Shown: positions 6,774 through 14,678, numbered from the stretch's first letter. The stretch is DNA of 17,573 nucleotides from Lysobacterales bacterium (GCA_026993285.1 JALWTZ010000279.1:1-17573); one strand, 5' to 3'. The notes: a model not told the origin generated them from the sequence alone. Numbers and translations are program-made.

Positions 6774-6867
6774 TGCCGGCCTGATCCGTTCGATTTCCCA
6801 TTAGCATGAATGGTTCGACCACCACCAGGCGCCTGCCACTCTGGTGTGCATACAGCCTGCTGCCCAA
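6615..6867 (+). repeat. Third, partial copy of the direct repeat (A5 3' end and fic start)
   Basis: The A5 3' end, the 32-base spacer and the first 20 or so codons of fic match 548-801 and 4674-4927. Here the fic sequence continues into a full gene, so this is the likely parental A-fic junction from which the scar copies derive. Confidence 0.75.
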
Positions 6868-7519
6868 ATGGGCGCGGATGCAGCTTTTTGGCCATGCGCC
6901 CTTGCAGAAGGCATCGCTGGAGAGCGCACTTGCCGTTTGCAGTGTGCCGTTGCCCAGGCTGCCGGAACGGCTGGATCGTGCCGCCTTGCGGCAGTGGTGC
7001 CGCAGTCACCCGGCCTTGCAGGCCTTGGAACTGCGGCAAAAGGGGGCACAATCCGGTATACGCCAGCAGCCGAATGCCCATGTCTATCCAGAGCCCGGGC
7101 GTGTTGCCGGTTTGTTGCGCCGTTTGCAGCGAACGGTGGCGGTAGAGCCTGACGCGCTGAAACGGGTGTGGTGGTTGCATGCCGGCATGGTTTGGATACA
7201 CCCGTTGGCGGATGGCAATGGCCGGCTGGGCCGTGCGCTGTTTCTGGCAGGCTGGTTGCGCATGGACGGGGCCCCCATCCTGCTCGATTACGACCTGCCG
7301 TGGAGAAAACAGGCTTTTCAACGGGCCTGCAAGGCCTGGAATACGGGTGATTTTCAGCCCATGCTGGACTTTCATCAGGAAAGCCTGCAATACAGTGCCC
7401 GTTTGTGGCAACAGGTGGAAAGCCATTGGCAATCCGCCGGGTTGCCGGCATCGGGGGTATACGGCGTCGAAGTCCTCCGACGGGTATTCTCACTCCAGGA
7501 CTGGCCCATGCTGGCGTGA
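6806..7519 (+). CDS. Fic-family protein
   Basis: The product has 237 residues. The motif HPLADGNGRLGR (residues 132-143) matches the Fic consensus HPFxxGNGRxxR, with catalytic His132. A preceding helix (residues 117-131) and a following RALFLAGWL helix fit the Fic fold. Fic enzymes usually transfer AMP, or another phosphate-linked group, from a nucleotide to a protein hydroxyl; the target here is unknown. No (S/T)xxxE(G/N) inhibitory motif was found by eye in the protein or in a neighbouring small ORF. The first 100 residues are Arg/Leu-rich with no recognised domain. The gene is GC-rich, like ntrX, and so belongs to the backbone, not the array. The ribosome-binding site is weak and translation may depend on upstream genes. 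Confidence 0.8.
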   Translation: MNGSTTTRRLPLWCAYSLLPKWARMQLFGHAPLQKASLESALAVCSVPLPRLPERLDRAALRQWCRSHPALQALELRQKGAQSGIRQQPNAHVYPEPGRVAGLLRRLQRTVAVEPDALKRVWWLHAGMVWIHPLADGNGRLGRALFLAGWLRMDGAPILLDYDLPWRKQAFQRACKAWNTGDFQPMLDFHQESLQYSARLWQQVESHWQSAGLPASGVYGVEVLRRVFSLQDWPMLA

Positions 7520-7536
7520 GTTTCCGGTTTTTTCGC

Positions 7537-7542
7537 TATAAT
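7537..7542 (+). promoter_or_regulatory. Possible -10 element upstream of ntrX
   Basis: A perfect TATAAT lies in the 57-base gap between fic and ntrX, 34 bases before the ntrX ATG and after a T-rich stretch. No good -35 box is present at the expected spacing. It could let ntrX-trkA-trkH be transcribed independently of the array. Confidence 0.35.
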
Positions 7543-7576
7543 CCCAGCCTTGCAAGCCGAAGGGGGCGTAACCACC

Positions 7577-8947
7577 ATGGCCAAGGCTGTCATTCTGGTG
7601 GTCGATGACGAACCGGATATCCGCGAGCTGGTGGCGGAAATTCTGCAGGACGAAGGTTATCAGGTTCATCTGGCGGAAAATGGCGAGCAGGCCCGTGCCA
7701 TGGCCGAACAGGTACAGCCGGATCTGGTGCTGCTGGATGTGTGGATGCCGGATGTGGATGGTATTTCCGTGCTGCGCCAGTGGTCGGAAGCGGATGCCAT
7801 GCCTTTCCAGGTGGTGATGATCTCCGGCCACGGCACCATCGAGACGGCGGTGGAGGCCACCCGCCTGGGTGCCTGGGACTTTATCGAAAAGCCCGTCAGC
7901 CTGGCCAAGCTTCTGATCACCGTGGAACGGGCACTGGAAAGCGGCCGGCTCAACCGGGAAAACCAGCACCTGCGCCATGCCTTGCACTACCAGGCTGACA
8001 TGGTGGGCCAGAGCCAGGCCATAGCCGAACTGCACCGGCAGGTGGAGCAATTGTCCCCGCATGATCCCTGGGTGCTGATTACCGGCGAGGCCGGTACCGG
8101 CAAGGAAACCCTGGCCCGGCGCATTCACAGTCTATCCAGCCGGCGGGATGGCCCTTTTGTGGTGTTGTCCACCGGCCTGCTCAACGAAGACAACCTGTTG
8201 CAGGAGCTGTTCGGCCAGGAAAAGGGCGGGCGGGTGATTCCTGGCAAGCTGGAGCAGGCCCAGGGCGGCACCCTGTATCTGGATGAACTGGCTGATTTGT
8301 CCGAAGCGGCCCAGCGCACCTTGCACAGCACGCTGGAATCTGGTCATTTCACCCGTGTGGGTGGTGAGCGGCCCCAGCGGCTGGATGTGCGCCTGATCAG
8401 TGCCAGCCAGCAGGACTTGCAGGCCTGCATGCGTGAAGGCCGCCTGCGCAAGGCATTGTTCTACCAGCTGAATGTCTACCCGTTACATATCCCGCCCCTG
8501 CGCGAACGCCCGGAAGACATTCCCGACCTGATTCACCATTTCACCGATCTGCTCTCCAGCCGTGACGGGCTGCCATGGCGGCGGTTCTCCATCGCTGCCC
8601 AGAATCGCATGCGTCAGCATGGCTGGCCGGGCAATGCGCGTGAATTGAAAAATCTGGTGCAACGGCTGTTGATGTCGGGCCATCAGGGAGAAGTGAGCCT
8701 GGAAGAGGTGGATGCCCTGTTGCAACAAAGCCCGGCCGCCGTGCCCGAAAGCGGCATGACTGAAACCCACATCCCGCTGGACCTGCCGTTGAAGAAGGCC
8801 AGGGAGCTGTTTGAACGGGAATACCTGATCGAACAGCTCAAGCGGGTGGATGGCAGTGTGGGAAAACTGGCCAGCATTGCCGGCATGGAGCGCACACATC
8901 TTTATCGCAAGCTCAAGGCGCTGGATATCGATCCGCGTAATCTGTGA
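7577..8947 (+). CDS. ntrX: NtrX-type response regulator with AAA+ domain
   Basis: The product has 456 residues. The receiver domain (1-118) has Asp10, Asp11, phosphoacceptor Asp54, Ser83 and Lys105. The AAA+ domain has Walker A GEAGTGKE (170-177), Walker B TLYLDE (232-237) and the RERPEDIP block (about 309). The C-terminal Fis-type helix-turn-helix is at about 425-452. Where sigma-54 activators carry GAFTGA after ELFGHE, this protein reads LFGQEKGGRVIPGKLEQA, so the sigma-54 contact loop is missing and it probably regulates through DNA binding alone. ATG 7577 follows AGGGGG by about ten bases; a TTG 27 bases upstream is less likely. The ntrX name rests on architecture and on the ntrX-trkA-trkH order. 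Its kinase partner should be NtrY, whose 3' end occurs as fragments in the array. Confidence 0.85.
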   Translation: MAKAVILVVDDEPDIRELVAEILQDEGYQVHLAENGEQARAMAEQVQPDLVLLDVWMPDVDGISVLRQWSEADAMPFQVVMISGHGTIETAVEATRLGAWDFIEKPVSLAKLLITVERALESGRLNRENQHLRHALHYQADMVGQSQAIAELHRQVEQLSPHDPWVLITGEAGTGKETLARRIHSLSSRRDGPFVVLSTGLLNEDNLLQELFGQEKGGRVIPGKLEQAQGGTLYLDELADLSEAAQRTLHSTLESGHFTRVGGERPQRLDVRLISASQQDLQACMREGRLRKALFYQLNVYPLHIPPLRERPEDIPDLIHHFTDLLSSRDGLPWRRFSIAAQNRMRQHGWPGNARELKNLVQRLLMSGHQGEVSLEEVDALLQQSPAAVPESGMTETHIPLDLPLKKARELFEREYLIEQLKRVDGSVGKLASIAGMERTHLYRKLKALDIDPRNL

Positions 8948-8957
8948 GGGGCGCTGA

Positions 8958-10340
8958 ATGCAAATCATCATTCTGGGAGCGGGGCAGGTGGGCTCGTCAC
9001 TGGCCGACAGCCTGGTCAATGAAAGTGAACACAATGAAATCACCGTGGTGGATTCCGATGCCACCCGCCTGCGCAACCTGCGTGACCGGCTGGATCTGAA
9101 CACAGTGGAAGGCAATGCCGCCTCGCCCACCATTTTGCAGGCTGCCGGAGCGGAAGATGCCGACATGCTGGTGGCGGTGACCAATTCCGACGAAATCAAC
9201 ATGATTGCCTGCCAGGTCGCCTATTTGCTGTACAACACGCCCACGCGCATTGCCCGCGTGCGCGCACTGGATTACCTGCACCACGACGCCCTGTTTGCCG
9301 AGGGTGGCATACCGGTGAATGTGCGTATCAGCCCGGAAGAACTGGTGACCCGCTATGTGCAACGGTTGATCGAGTACCCCGGTGCCCTGCAAGTGGTGGA
9401 TTTCGCCGATGGCAAGGTGCAGCTGGTGGCGGTGCGCGCCTATGCCGACGGCCCGCTGGTGGGCCACGAAGTGGCCCGGCTCAAGGAGCAGTTGCCCGAG
9501 GGGGTGGAAAGCCGCATCGCGGTGATTTTCCGTGAAGGCAAGGCCATTTTCCCCACCGGCAAAACCATCATCCGGGTTAACGACACGGTGTATTTTCTCG
9601 CCGCCCGCAAGGACATTCCCCATGTGATGCGTGCCCTGCGCAAGGTGGACAACCCGGCCCGGCGGGTGATTCTGGCCGGAGGTGGCAACATTGGCCGCAG
9701 CCTGGCGCAGGTACTGGAAGGCGAGCACTATGTGAAGATCATCGAGCAGGACGGCAGCCGCGCCCGCCTGATTGCCCAGGATCTGGAAAGGGCCATCGTG
9801 CTGCAGGGTGACTGTGCCGACGAGGAATTGTTGCTGGATGAAAACATCGACCAGACGGATGTCTTCTGCGCCATCACCAACGACGATGAGGCCAACATCC
9901 TTTCGGCCATGCTGGCCAAACGGCTGGGTGCCCGGCGGGTGATTGCCCTGATCAACCGCCCTTCCTATGTAGATCTGGTGGAAGGCGGGCTGGTGGACAT
10001 CGCCATCTCGCCCCAGCAAATCACTCTTGGTGCCCTGTTGCGGCATCTGCGCCGGGGCGAGGTGGCCCAGCTGCATTCCCTGCGCCGGGGTCATGCGGAG
10101 GCCATGGAAGCCGTGGCCACTGGCACGGAAAGTACTTCAAAGGTTATTGGCCGCGCGCTGGAAGAAATTGAACTGCCGGAAGGCGTGACCATCGGCGGGC
10201 TGGTACGGGGCCAGCAGGTAAAAATGGCGCACCATGATCTGGTCATCGAGCCGGATGACCATGTACTGTTGTTCATTGCCGACAAGAAGCAGGTACCGGC
10301 GGTGGAAAAACTGTTTCAACCCGGAGCGACCTTCTTCTGA
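8958..10340 (+). CDS. trkA: TrkA, NAD-binding regulatory subunit of the Trk K+ uptake system
   Basis: The product has 460 residues, the usual length. It has two RCK halves, each with a Rossmann glycine motif: GAGQVG (residues 7-12) and GGGNIG (about 240-245), each followed by an RCK_C domain. TrkA is a cytoplasmic ring that binds NAD(H) or ATP and gates the TrkH channel. ATG 8958 has GAGGGGC a few bases upstream and lies ten bases after the ntrX stop. The TGA stop overlaps the trkH ATG by one base, so the subunits are translated together. Nothing unusual was seen. Confidence 0.95.
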   Translation: MQIIILGAGQVGSSLADSLVNESEHNEITVVDSDATRLRNLRDRLDLNTVEGNAASPTILQAAGAEDADMLVAVTNSDEINMIACQVAYLLYNTPTRIARVRALDYLHHDALFAEGGIPVNVRISPEELVTRYVQRLIEYPGALQVVDFADGKVQLVAVRAYADGPLVGHEVARLKEQLPEGVESRIAVIFREGKAIFPTGKTIIRVNDTVYFLAARKDIPHVMRALRKVDNPARRVILAGGGNIGRSLAQVLEGEHYVKIIEQDGSRARLIAQDLERAIVLQGDCADEELLLDENIDQTDVFCAITNDDEANILSAMLAKRLGARRVIALINRPSYVDLVEGGLVDIAISPQQITLGALLRHLRRGEVAQLHSLRRGHAEAMEAVATGTESTSKVIGRALEEIELPEGVTIGGLVRGQQVKMAHHDLVIEPDDHVLLFIADKKQVPAVEKLFQPGATFF

Positions 10341-11794
10341 TGCGCGGGCGCAATGTCACCATACAGCGCATGGTGGGGGTGATCTTCATGCTCACCGGTG
10401 TCACCATGCTGCCGCCGGTGCTGGTGGGCTGGTATTTCCAGGATGGTGCCGCCCGGGGTTTTCTGGAAAGCGCCATCCTGACCATGGGTGCCGGAGCGCT
10501 GATCTGGCTGCCGGTACGCAGCCACCGTTCCGACCTGCGGGTGCGCGACGGTTTTCTCATCGTGGCCATTGCCTGGTTTACCCTGGGTATCGGTGGCGCC
10601 ATCCCCCTGTGGCTGTCAGACAACCCTGGCATGAGTTTCACCGATGCCGTATTCGAGTCGGTTTCCGGCCTGACCACCACCGGCGCCACCGTGCTGACCG
10701 GGCTGGATGCCCTGCCGCATGCCTTTCTCTTTTACCGGCAACAACTGCAGTGGATTGGTGGCATGGGCATCATCGTGCTGGCCGTGGCCATTCTGCCCAT
10801 GCTGCGCATTGGTGGCATGCAGTTGTTCAAGGCGGAAACCCCGGGGCCGGTCAAGGATTCCAAGCTCACACCGCGCATCACCGAAACGGCCAAGGCGCTC
10901 TGGGGCGTATATGTGGGCATCACCCTGTTATGTGCGCTGTCTTACTGGCTGGCCGGGATGAGCCTGTTCGATGCGGTCAGCCATGCCTTTTCCACCATGG
11001 CCCTGGGCGGTTTTTCCACCCACGATGCCAGCATGGCCTGGTTCAACAACCCGTTGATCGAAATGATTGCCATCGTGTTCATGGTGATTTCCGGCATCAA
11101 TTTCTCCATCCACTACCTGGCCTGGCGCGGAGTCTCCGGCAAGCCCTATCTGCATGATACTGAAGCGCGGGTATTCATCCTCATCCTGGTGGTCGTCTCG
11201 CTGATCACCTCGTTGACCCTGTTTTTCAGCGGCTACAGCGGCTTTGTCGACAGCCTGCGCAAGGGGGTCTTTCATGTGGTTTCGGTGATGACCACCGCGG
11301 GATTCGGCACCGATACCTTTGCCTTCTGGCCGAGCATGTTGCCCCTGTTGCTGGTGATGATCGGCTTTGTCGGTGGCTGTTCCGGCTCCACCGCCGGCGG
11401 AATGAAAGTGGTGCGCATTATTCTGGTGGTCAAGCAGGGCATGCGTGAAGTACTGCAGCTGATCCATCCCAATGCCCGCATTCCCATCAAGCTGGGGGGG
11501 CGTACCGTTTCCGACAAGGTCATCAACGCCGTCTGGGGTTTTTACGGCCTGTATATCGCAGTGTTCTGCCTGTTCTCCCTGCTGGTCATGGCCACCGGGG
11601 TGGATCTGGTCTCGGCGGTGTCCGCCGTGGCCACCTGCATCAACAATGTGGGTCCGGGGCTGGGTGAAGTGGCCTCCACCATGCAGGGCATGAATGATGC
11701 GGCCAAGTGGATGCTCACACTGGTCATGATCATGGGCCGGCTGGAAGTCTTTACCCTGATCGTATTGTTCACGCCGGATTTCTGGCGCAACTGA
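10340..11794 (+). CDS. trkH: TrkH-family potassium transporter, membrane subunit
   Basis: The product has 484 residues and is an inner-membrane protein with many hydrophobic helices. The four pore-loop signatures of the superfamily are visible: TTTGAT (about 112), ALGGFST (about 221), TTAGFGT (about 317) and NNVGPGL (about 435). Each places a selectivity-filter glycine in the K+ path. It works with TrkA. The start overlaps the trkA stop (TGATG). The downstream TPR gene begins four bases after the stop, so co-transcription of ntrX-trkA-trkH and that gene is likely. Confidence 0.95.
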   Translation: MRGRNVTIQRMVGVIFMLTGVTMLPPVLVGWYFQDGAARGFLESAILTMGAGALIWLPVRSHRSDLRVRDGFLIVAIAWFTLGIGGAIPLWLSDNPGMSFTDAVFESVSGLTTTGATVLTGLDALPHAFLFYRQQLQWIGGMGIIVLAVAILPMLRIGGMQLFKAETPGPVKDSKLTPRITETAKALWGVYVGITLLCALSYWLAGMSLFDAVSHAFSTMALGGFSTHDASMAWFNNPLIEMIAIVFMVISGINFSIHYLAWRGVSGKPYLHDTEARVFILILVVVSLITSLTLFFSGYSGFVDSLRKGVFHVVSVMTTAGFGTDTFAFWPSMLPLLLVMIGFVGGCSGSTAGGMKVVRIILVVKQGMREVLQLIHPNARIPIKLGGRTVSDKVINAVWGFYGLYIAVFCLFSLLVMATGVDLVSAVSAVATCINNVGPGLGEVASTMQGMNDAAKWMLTLVMIMGRLEVFTLIVLFTPDFWRN

Positions 11795-11797
11795 ACG

Positions 11798-13729
11798 GTG
11801 GCGGACATTTCCATCGAACAGCTGCTGTCACAGGCACAGCAGGCACTGAATCAAGGCCGGCCCGAGCAGGCCCTGCAACAGGTGGAACAAGGGCTGAAAC
11901 GCTGGCCGCAAGACGAAACCCTGCGCTTCTGGCAGGCCCTGCTGTTGTACCAGTGCGGACGGGCGCAACAGGGCGCGGCCATGCTGGAGGACTGTCTGCG
12001 GGCACAAAGCCCGGAAGACTGGCTGCGCGCGGGCCTGCAGCAGGTGCTGGCCGACCCGGCGCTACATGGCCTGTCGCAGGCGGTGCAATGGGGCCAGTGG
12101 CTGACCGGCAGGGTCTCCGCCCAGGCGCTGGACTGGTACATGCACGGCTGTGTGCTGGCGCGGCTGGATGCCCACGCGGAAGCGGAACAGGCCCTGTTGC
12201 AGGCCCTACAGCGGCAAGCCGGTTTCACCCAGGCCCATTACGAGCTGGCCCTGTGCCTGCATCGGCAGCACCGGGAGGCGGAGGCGCTGGAACACTTCGC
12301 CGCCTGTGGGCCGCTGGAGGCGCAACAGCCCTGGTTTCATTACAACCATGCCCTGAGTCTGCAGGCCTGTGGCCGGCCGGATCAAGCCATTCAGGCCCTG
12401 CGCCAGGCGCTGGAACTGGACGCCGGTTTCCTCGATGCCCGCCTGCGGCTGGCGGAACTGCTTGCGCGTGAGGCACGCTGGGCGGCGCTGGAAAGGGAGC
12501 GGGCCGTCATCGTGGAACAGCTGGAGGCCGGTACCAGGGCCGACAACACCAGCCCCTACAGTGCCGATGTGGCCCTGCTGCCACAAGCACAGCATCGGCT
12601 GGCCTGTGCCTGGTCCGAGCGCGTGCTCAGTGGTGTGGAATTCCTGAATACGCCCCGTGCCACGACCACGGAACAGTCCGGACAATCACCATTGCGTATC
12701 GGTTATTTCGGTGGCGATCTCAATCTGTCAGCGGTGGGCAGCCTGCTGGCGGCCGTATTGCCCTGGCATGATCCGGCGCGGGTGGAGGTCTACGGCCTGA
12801 GCACCCATGTGACCGGCGATGCCATGGAAGCGCGCATCCGCGCAGCCTGCCACCACTGGCTGGACCTGTCCGCCCTGAACGACCGGCAGGCCGCCGAACG
12901 CATACAGGCACTGGAGCTGGATGTGCTGCTGGATGTTTCCGGCTATACCCGCCGTGGCCGGCCCCGCATACTGGCCCACCGCCCGGCTCGCCTGCAGGTG
13001 GGGCTGTGGGGCTATCTCAACCGCCACTGCGCCCCGTTCATGGATGCCCTGGTGGCGGACGCCTTCTGTGCCCGCAAGCTGCCGGCGGACTGGGATGAGC
13101 CACTCTGGCTGCACCCCCACAGCCTGCTGCCGCCACGATTGGACCCGGACTGGCTGACGGAACCGGTTCCGGATCGGCGGGCACTGGACCTGCCACAGGG
13201 GGCGCGGGTACTGGCCAGCTTCAACGCGGTCTACAAGCTGCATCCCTCTCTATTGCGGGCCTGGGCGCGGATTCTGCAGCAGGACCCGGACAGCGTGCTC
13301 TGGCTGGGCGGTGCCGGCAGCCCGGCGGCCTGGCGGCGGGTGCACGATGCATTGCAACAGGCCGGCGTGGCCCCTTCCCGCCTGATCGCCGCCGAAAGCC
13401 TGCCGCTGGGCGCGCATCTGGCCCGCCTGAAGCAGGCGGACCTCTGGCTGGATACCTTTCCCTACAACGGCGGTGCCAGCGTGGTGGCCGCCCGCACTGC
13501 CGGCCTGCCGGTACGCAGCCTGGCCGGAGAAGGCCTGCTGGGGCGGATGAGCGCGGCACTGAACCAGGCCGCCGGCCAGACAAATGGCGTAGCCGAGACG
13601 GTGGAAGCCTATATCATGGCCGCGCTGGAGATCCATCGGGAGGTTACGACAGCAACGCTGTCACTTGCGGACTGGACACGGGCCTGGGAGGCGTGCCTGT
13701 TTACCGGGCATTTGGCCGCAGGCCGTTAG
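11798..13729 (+). CDS. TPR protein with a GT41 (O-GlcNAc transferase/SPINDLY-like) domain
   Basis: The product has 643 residues. Residues 1-235 are TPR-like helical repeats rich in Ala, Gln and Leu. Residues 298-640 resemble GT41 glycosyltransferases: IGYFGGD (301-307), LLDVSGYT (377-384), HRPARLQV (394-401), FNAVYKLHP (475-483, with the Lys that binds UDP phosphate in OGT) and LDTFPYNGG (551-559). GT41 enzymes transfer GlcNAc or another sugar to Ser, Thr or Asn of proteins. Two usually conserved sites differ: the His in DFxxHPVG is Ser311 (DLNLSAVG), and the GYPGTTG loop reads GYLNRHCA. It may use another donor or be inactive. The GTG start lies four bases after trkH with a weak ribosome-binding site. 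There is no signal peptide. Confidence 0.8.
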   Translation: MADISIEQLLSQAQQALNQGRPEQALQQVEQGLKRWPQDETLRFWQALLLYQCGRAQQGAAMLEDCLRAQSPEDWLRAGLQQVLADPALHGLSQAVQWGQWLTGRVSAQALDWYMHGCVLARLDAHAEAEQALLQALQRQAGFTQAHYELALCLHRQHREAEALEHFAACGPLEAQQPWFHYNHALSLQACGRPDQAIQALRQALELDAGFLDARLRLAELLAREARWAALERERAVIVEQLEAGTRADNTSPYSADVALLPQAQHRLACAWSERVLSGVEFLNTPRATTTEQSGQSPLRIGYFGGDLNLSAVGSLLAAVLPWHDPARVEVYGLSTHVTGDAMEARIRAACHHWLDLSALNDRQAAERIQALELDVLLDVSGYTRRGRPRILAHRPARLQVGLWGYLNRHCAPFMDALVADAFCARKLPADWDEPLWLHPHSLLPPRLDPDWLTEPVPDRRALDLPQGARVLASFNAVYKLHPSLLRAWARILQQDPDSVLWLGGAGSPAAWRRVHDALQQAGVAPSRLIAAESLPLGAHLARLKQADLWLDTFPYNGGASVVAARTAGLPVRSLAGEGLLGRMSAALNQAAGQTNGVAETVEAYIMAALEIHREVTTATLSLADWTRAWEACLFTGHLAAGR

Positions 13730-13750
13730 CGTTGGCCTGCGCTTGGCGAT

Positions 13751-14023
13751 TTAACCTTCGAACAAATCGACATGACGACCGGTGCGCTCAAAGCGAACGG
13801 TGCTTCCATCGATCTTGTAGATCAGGATCCAGTCGGGTTCAAGATGTGCGTCCCGGAAGCTTTTCCATGGTCCCTTTAGCGGGTGGTCCAGATATTCCGC
13901 CGGCAGGGGCTGGTCTTCCAGTAACAATTGCATCAGGCGTTTGATTTTCCGCATGTCCTTGCCACGTTTTTTCGTGGCTTTCAGATCACGTTTGAACTGG
14001 CCGGAATAAACGGGCGTGCGCAT
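13751..14023 (-). CDS. yafQ: YafQ-family mRNA interferase toxin
   Basis: The product has 90 residues. It follows E. coli YafQ closely: YSGQF near the start, KDMRKIKRLM, DHPLKGPWK, RDAHLEPDWILIYK and RFERTGRH. The residues used by YafQ for ribosome-dependent mRNA cleavage are all present, shifted by three (His47, His60, Asp64, Trp65, His84, Phe88), so it should be active. ATG 14023 overlaps the antitoxin stop by one base (TGATG); a TTG directly before it is in frame but unlikely. It converges on the GT41 gene 21 bases away. Confidence 0.92.
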   Translation of the reverse strand: MRTPVYSGQFKRDLKATKKRGKDMRKIKRLMQLLLEDQPLPAEYLDHPLKGPWKSFRDAHLEPDWILIYKIDGSTVRFERTGRHVDLFEG

Positions 14024-14283
14024 CAAAGGTCAAGTTGACGAAACAGATCGTCCAGATCTTCGGCCTGGTGCAGGTCTTCACCACGCTCGCTTTTTTCCAG
14101 GGTTTCCCGGGTCAGCCGGTTGGGTACATGCATGTCGAACGGCAAGCCTTGCTCGCTGACGACCTTGGCCAGACCAATCCGAATGAAATCCGATACCGTC
14201 AGGCCCATGGTCGCGAGAATCTTGCTGGCTTCATTTTTCAGTGCTTCATCCACGCGCGCGCGGATCACCTGGTTACCGGGCAT
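14023..14283 (-). CDS. dinJ: DinJ/RelB-family antitoxin
   Basis: The product has 86 residues. The N-terminal ribbon-helix-helix region (VIRARVDEALKNEASKIL, then MGLTVSDFIRI) binds DNA and dimerises; LPFDMHVPN and the acidic C-terminal tail (EDLHQAEDLDDLFRQLDL) match the part of DinJ that wraps YafQ. ATG 14283 is chosen because AAGGAGA lies six bases upstream and the alignment with DinJ starts here; a longer frame to 14415 would run through the promoter. It neutralises the toxin encoded directly downstream and should autorepress through the palindrome at 14315-14334. Confidence 0.92.
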   Translation of the reverse strand: MPGNQVIRARVDEALKNEASKILATMGLTVSDFIRIGLAKVVSEQGLPFDMHVPNRLTRETLEKSERGEDLHQAEDLDDLFRQLDL

Positions 14284-14312
14284 GACCTGTCTCCTTGCGA
14301 TTATCCATGACA

Positions 14313-14340
14313 ATTGTAGCTCAATTGAGCCACAGCACAA
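14313..14340 (-). promoter_or_regulatory. dinJ-yafQ promoter
   Basis: Read on the minus strand, TTGTGC (14340-14335) and TACAAT (14318-14313) are separated by 16 bases. Transcription would start about 20 bases before the AAGGAGA of dinJ. The spacer is almost entirely the operator palindrome. Confidence 0.6.
14315..14334. promoter_or_regulatory. Palindromic operator of dinJ-yafQ
   Basis: A perfect 12-bp palindrome GCTCAATTGAGC (14319-14330) is extended by TGTA on the left and CACA on the right, giving 20 bases with one mismatched pair. It fills the promoter spacer, the classic place for autorepression by a ribbon-helix-helix antitoxin. Confidence 0.65.
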
Positions 14341-14362
14341 ATGGGTGGGTCCGTTTGACAGG

Positions 14363-14623
14363 TCAGGAATAGGCCGACCAGTCCAGCAATGTGTCCTTGG
14401 GGCGGTGCTGCACAAAATAGCCCTGTTCTCGCAGCTTTTCCATCACTTCCGTCACCTCCACCCGAGCCAGCTTGCGTTCGGGGGTCAGCTCCAGTGTCAT
14501 CACCCGCTCCAGCGGGCCAAACAGTTTCAGCAGGGCCTCGGGCACATGGTCGAAGTCGTCCTCACGGTCCAGGTACAGATAGCTGTCCGGTCGTTTCGGG
14601 CCCTTGTAAATCCAGCATTGCAT
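14363..14623 (-). CDS. ycgL: YcgL-domain protein
   Basis: The product has 86 residues. It matches the small YcgL family of gammaproteobacteria: CWIYKGPKRPDSYLYL at the start, FDHVPEALLKLFGPLERVM in the middle and EVMEKLREQGYFVQHRP near the end. The biochemical role is not established as far as I know. It is cytoplasmic, with no signal or membrane segment. ATG 14623 has GGAG about eight bases upstream; earlier in-frame codons would cross the promoter. It is read away from rmuC and towards dinJ-yafQ. Confidence 0.88.
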   Translation of the reverse strand: MQCWIYKGPKRPDSYLYLDREDDFDHVPEALLKLFGPLERVMTLELTPERKLARVEVTEVMEKLREQGYFVQHRPKDTLLDWSAYS

Positions 14624-14650
14624 GGGGTTTTCTCCAGGGTTGCTCGGGGC

Positions 14651-14678
14651 ATTATGGCCATTCGCCAGTGGATGACAA
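14651..14678 (-). promoter_or_regulatory. Probable ycgL promoter
   Basis: On the minus strand TTGTCA (14678-14673), a 16-base spacer and CATAAT (14656-14651) lie about 30 bases upstream of the ycgL ATG. Each box has one mismatch to consensus. Confidence 0.45.

Noticed and set aside
6737..7493. Long minus-strand open frames opposite fic
   Set aside because: These are GC-rich shadow frames. The plus strand holds a clear Fic motif and the antisense translations show no domain.
13717..13741. Inverted repeat CGCAGGCC/GGCCTGCG at the end of the GT41 gene as a terminator
   Set aside because: The arms are perfect, but no T run follows on either strand. It may still be a weak hairpin between the convergent genes.
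14284..14415. N-terminal extension of the DinJ antitoxin
   Set aside because: The extra 44 codons cross the promoter and operator, have no similarity to DinJ, and the start at 14283 has a strong ribosome-binding site.
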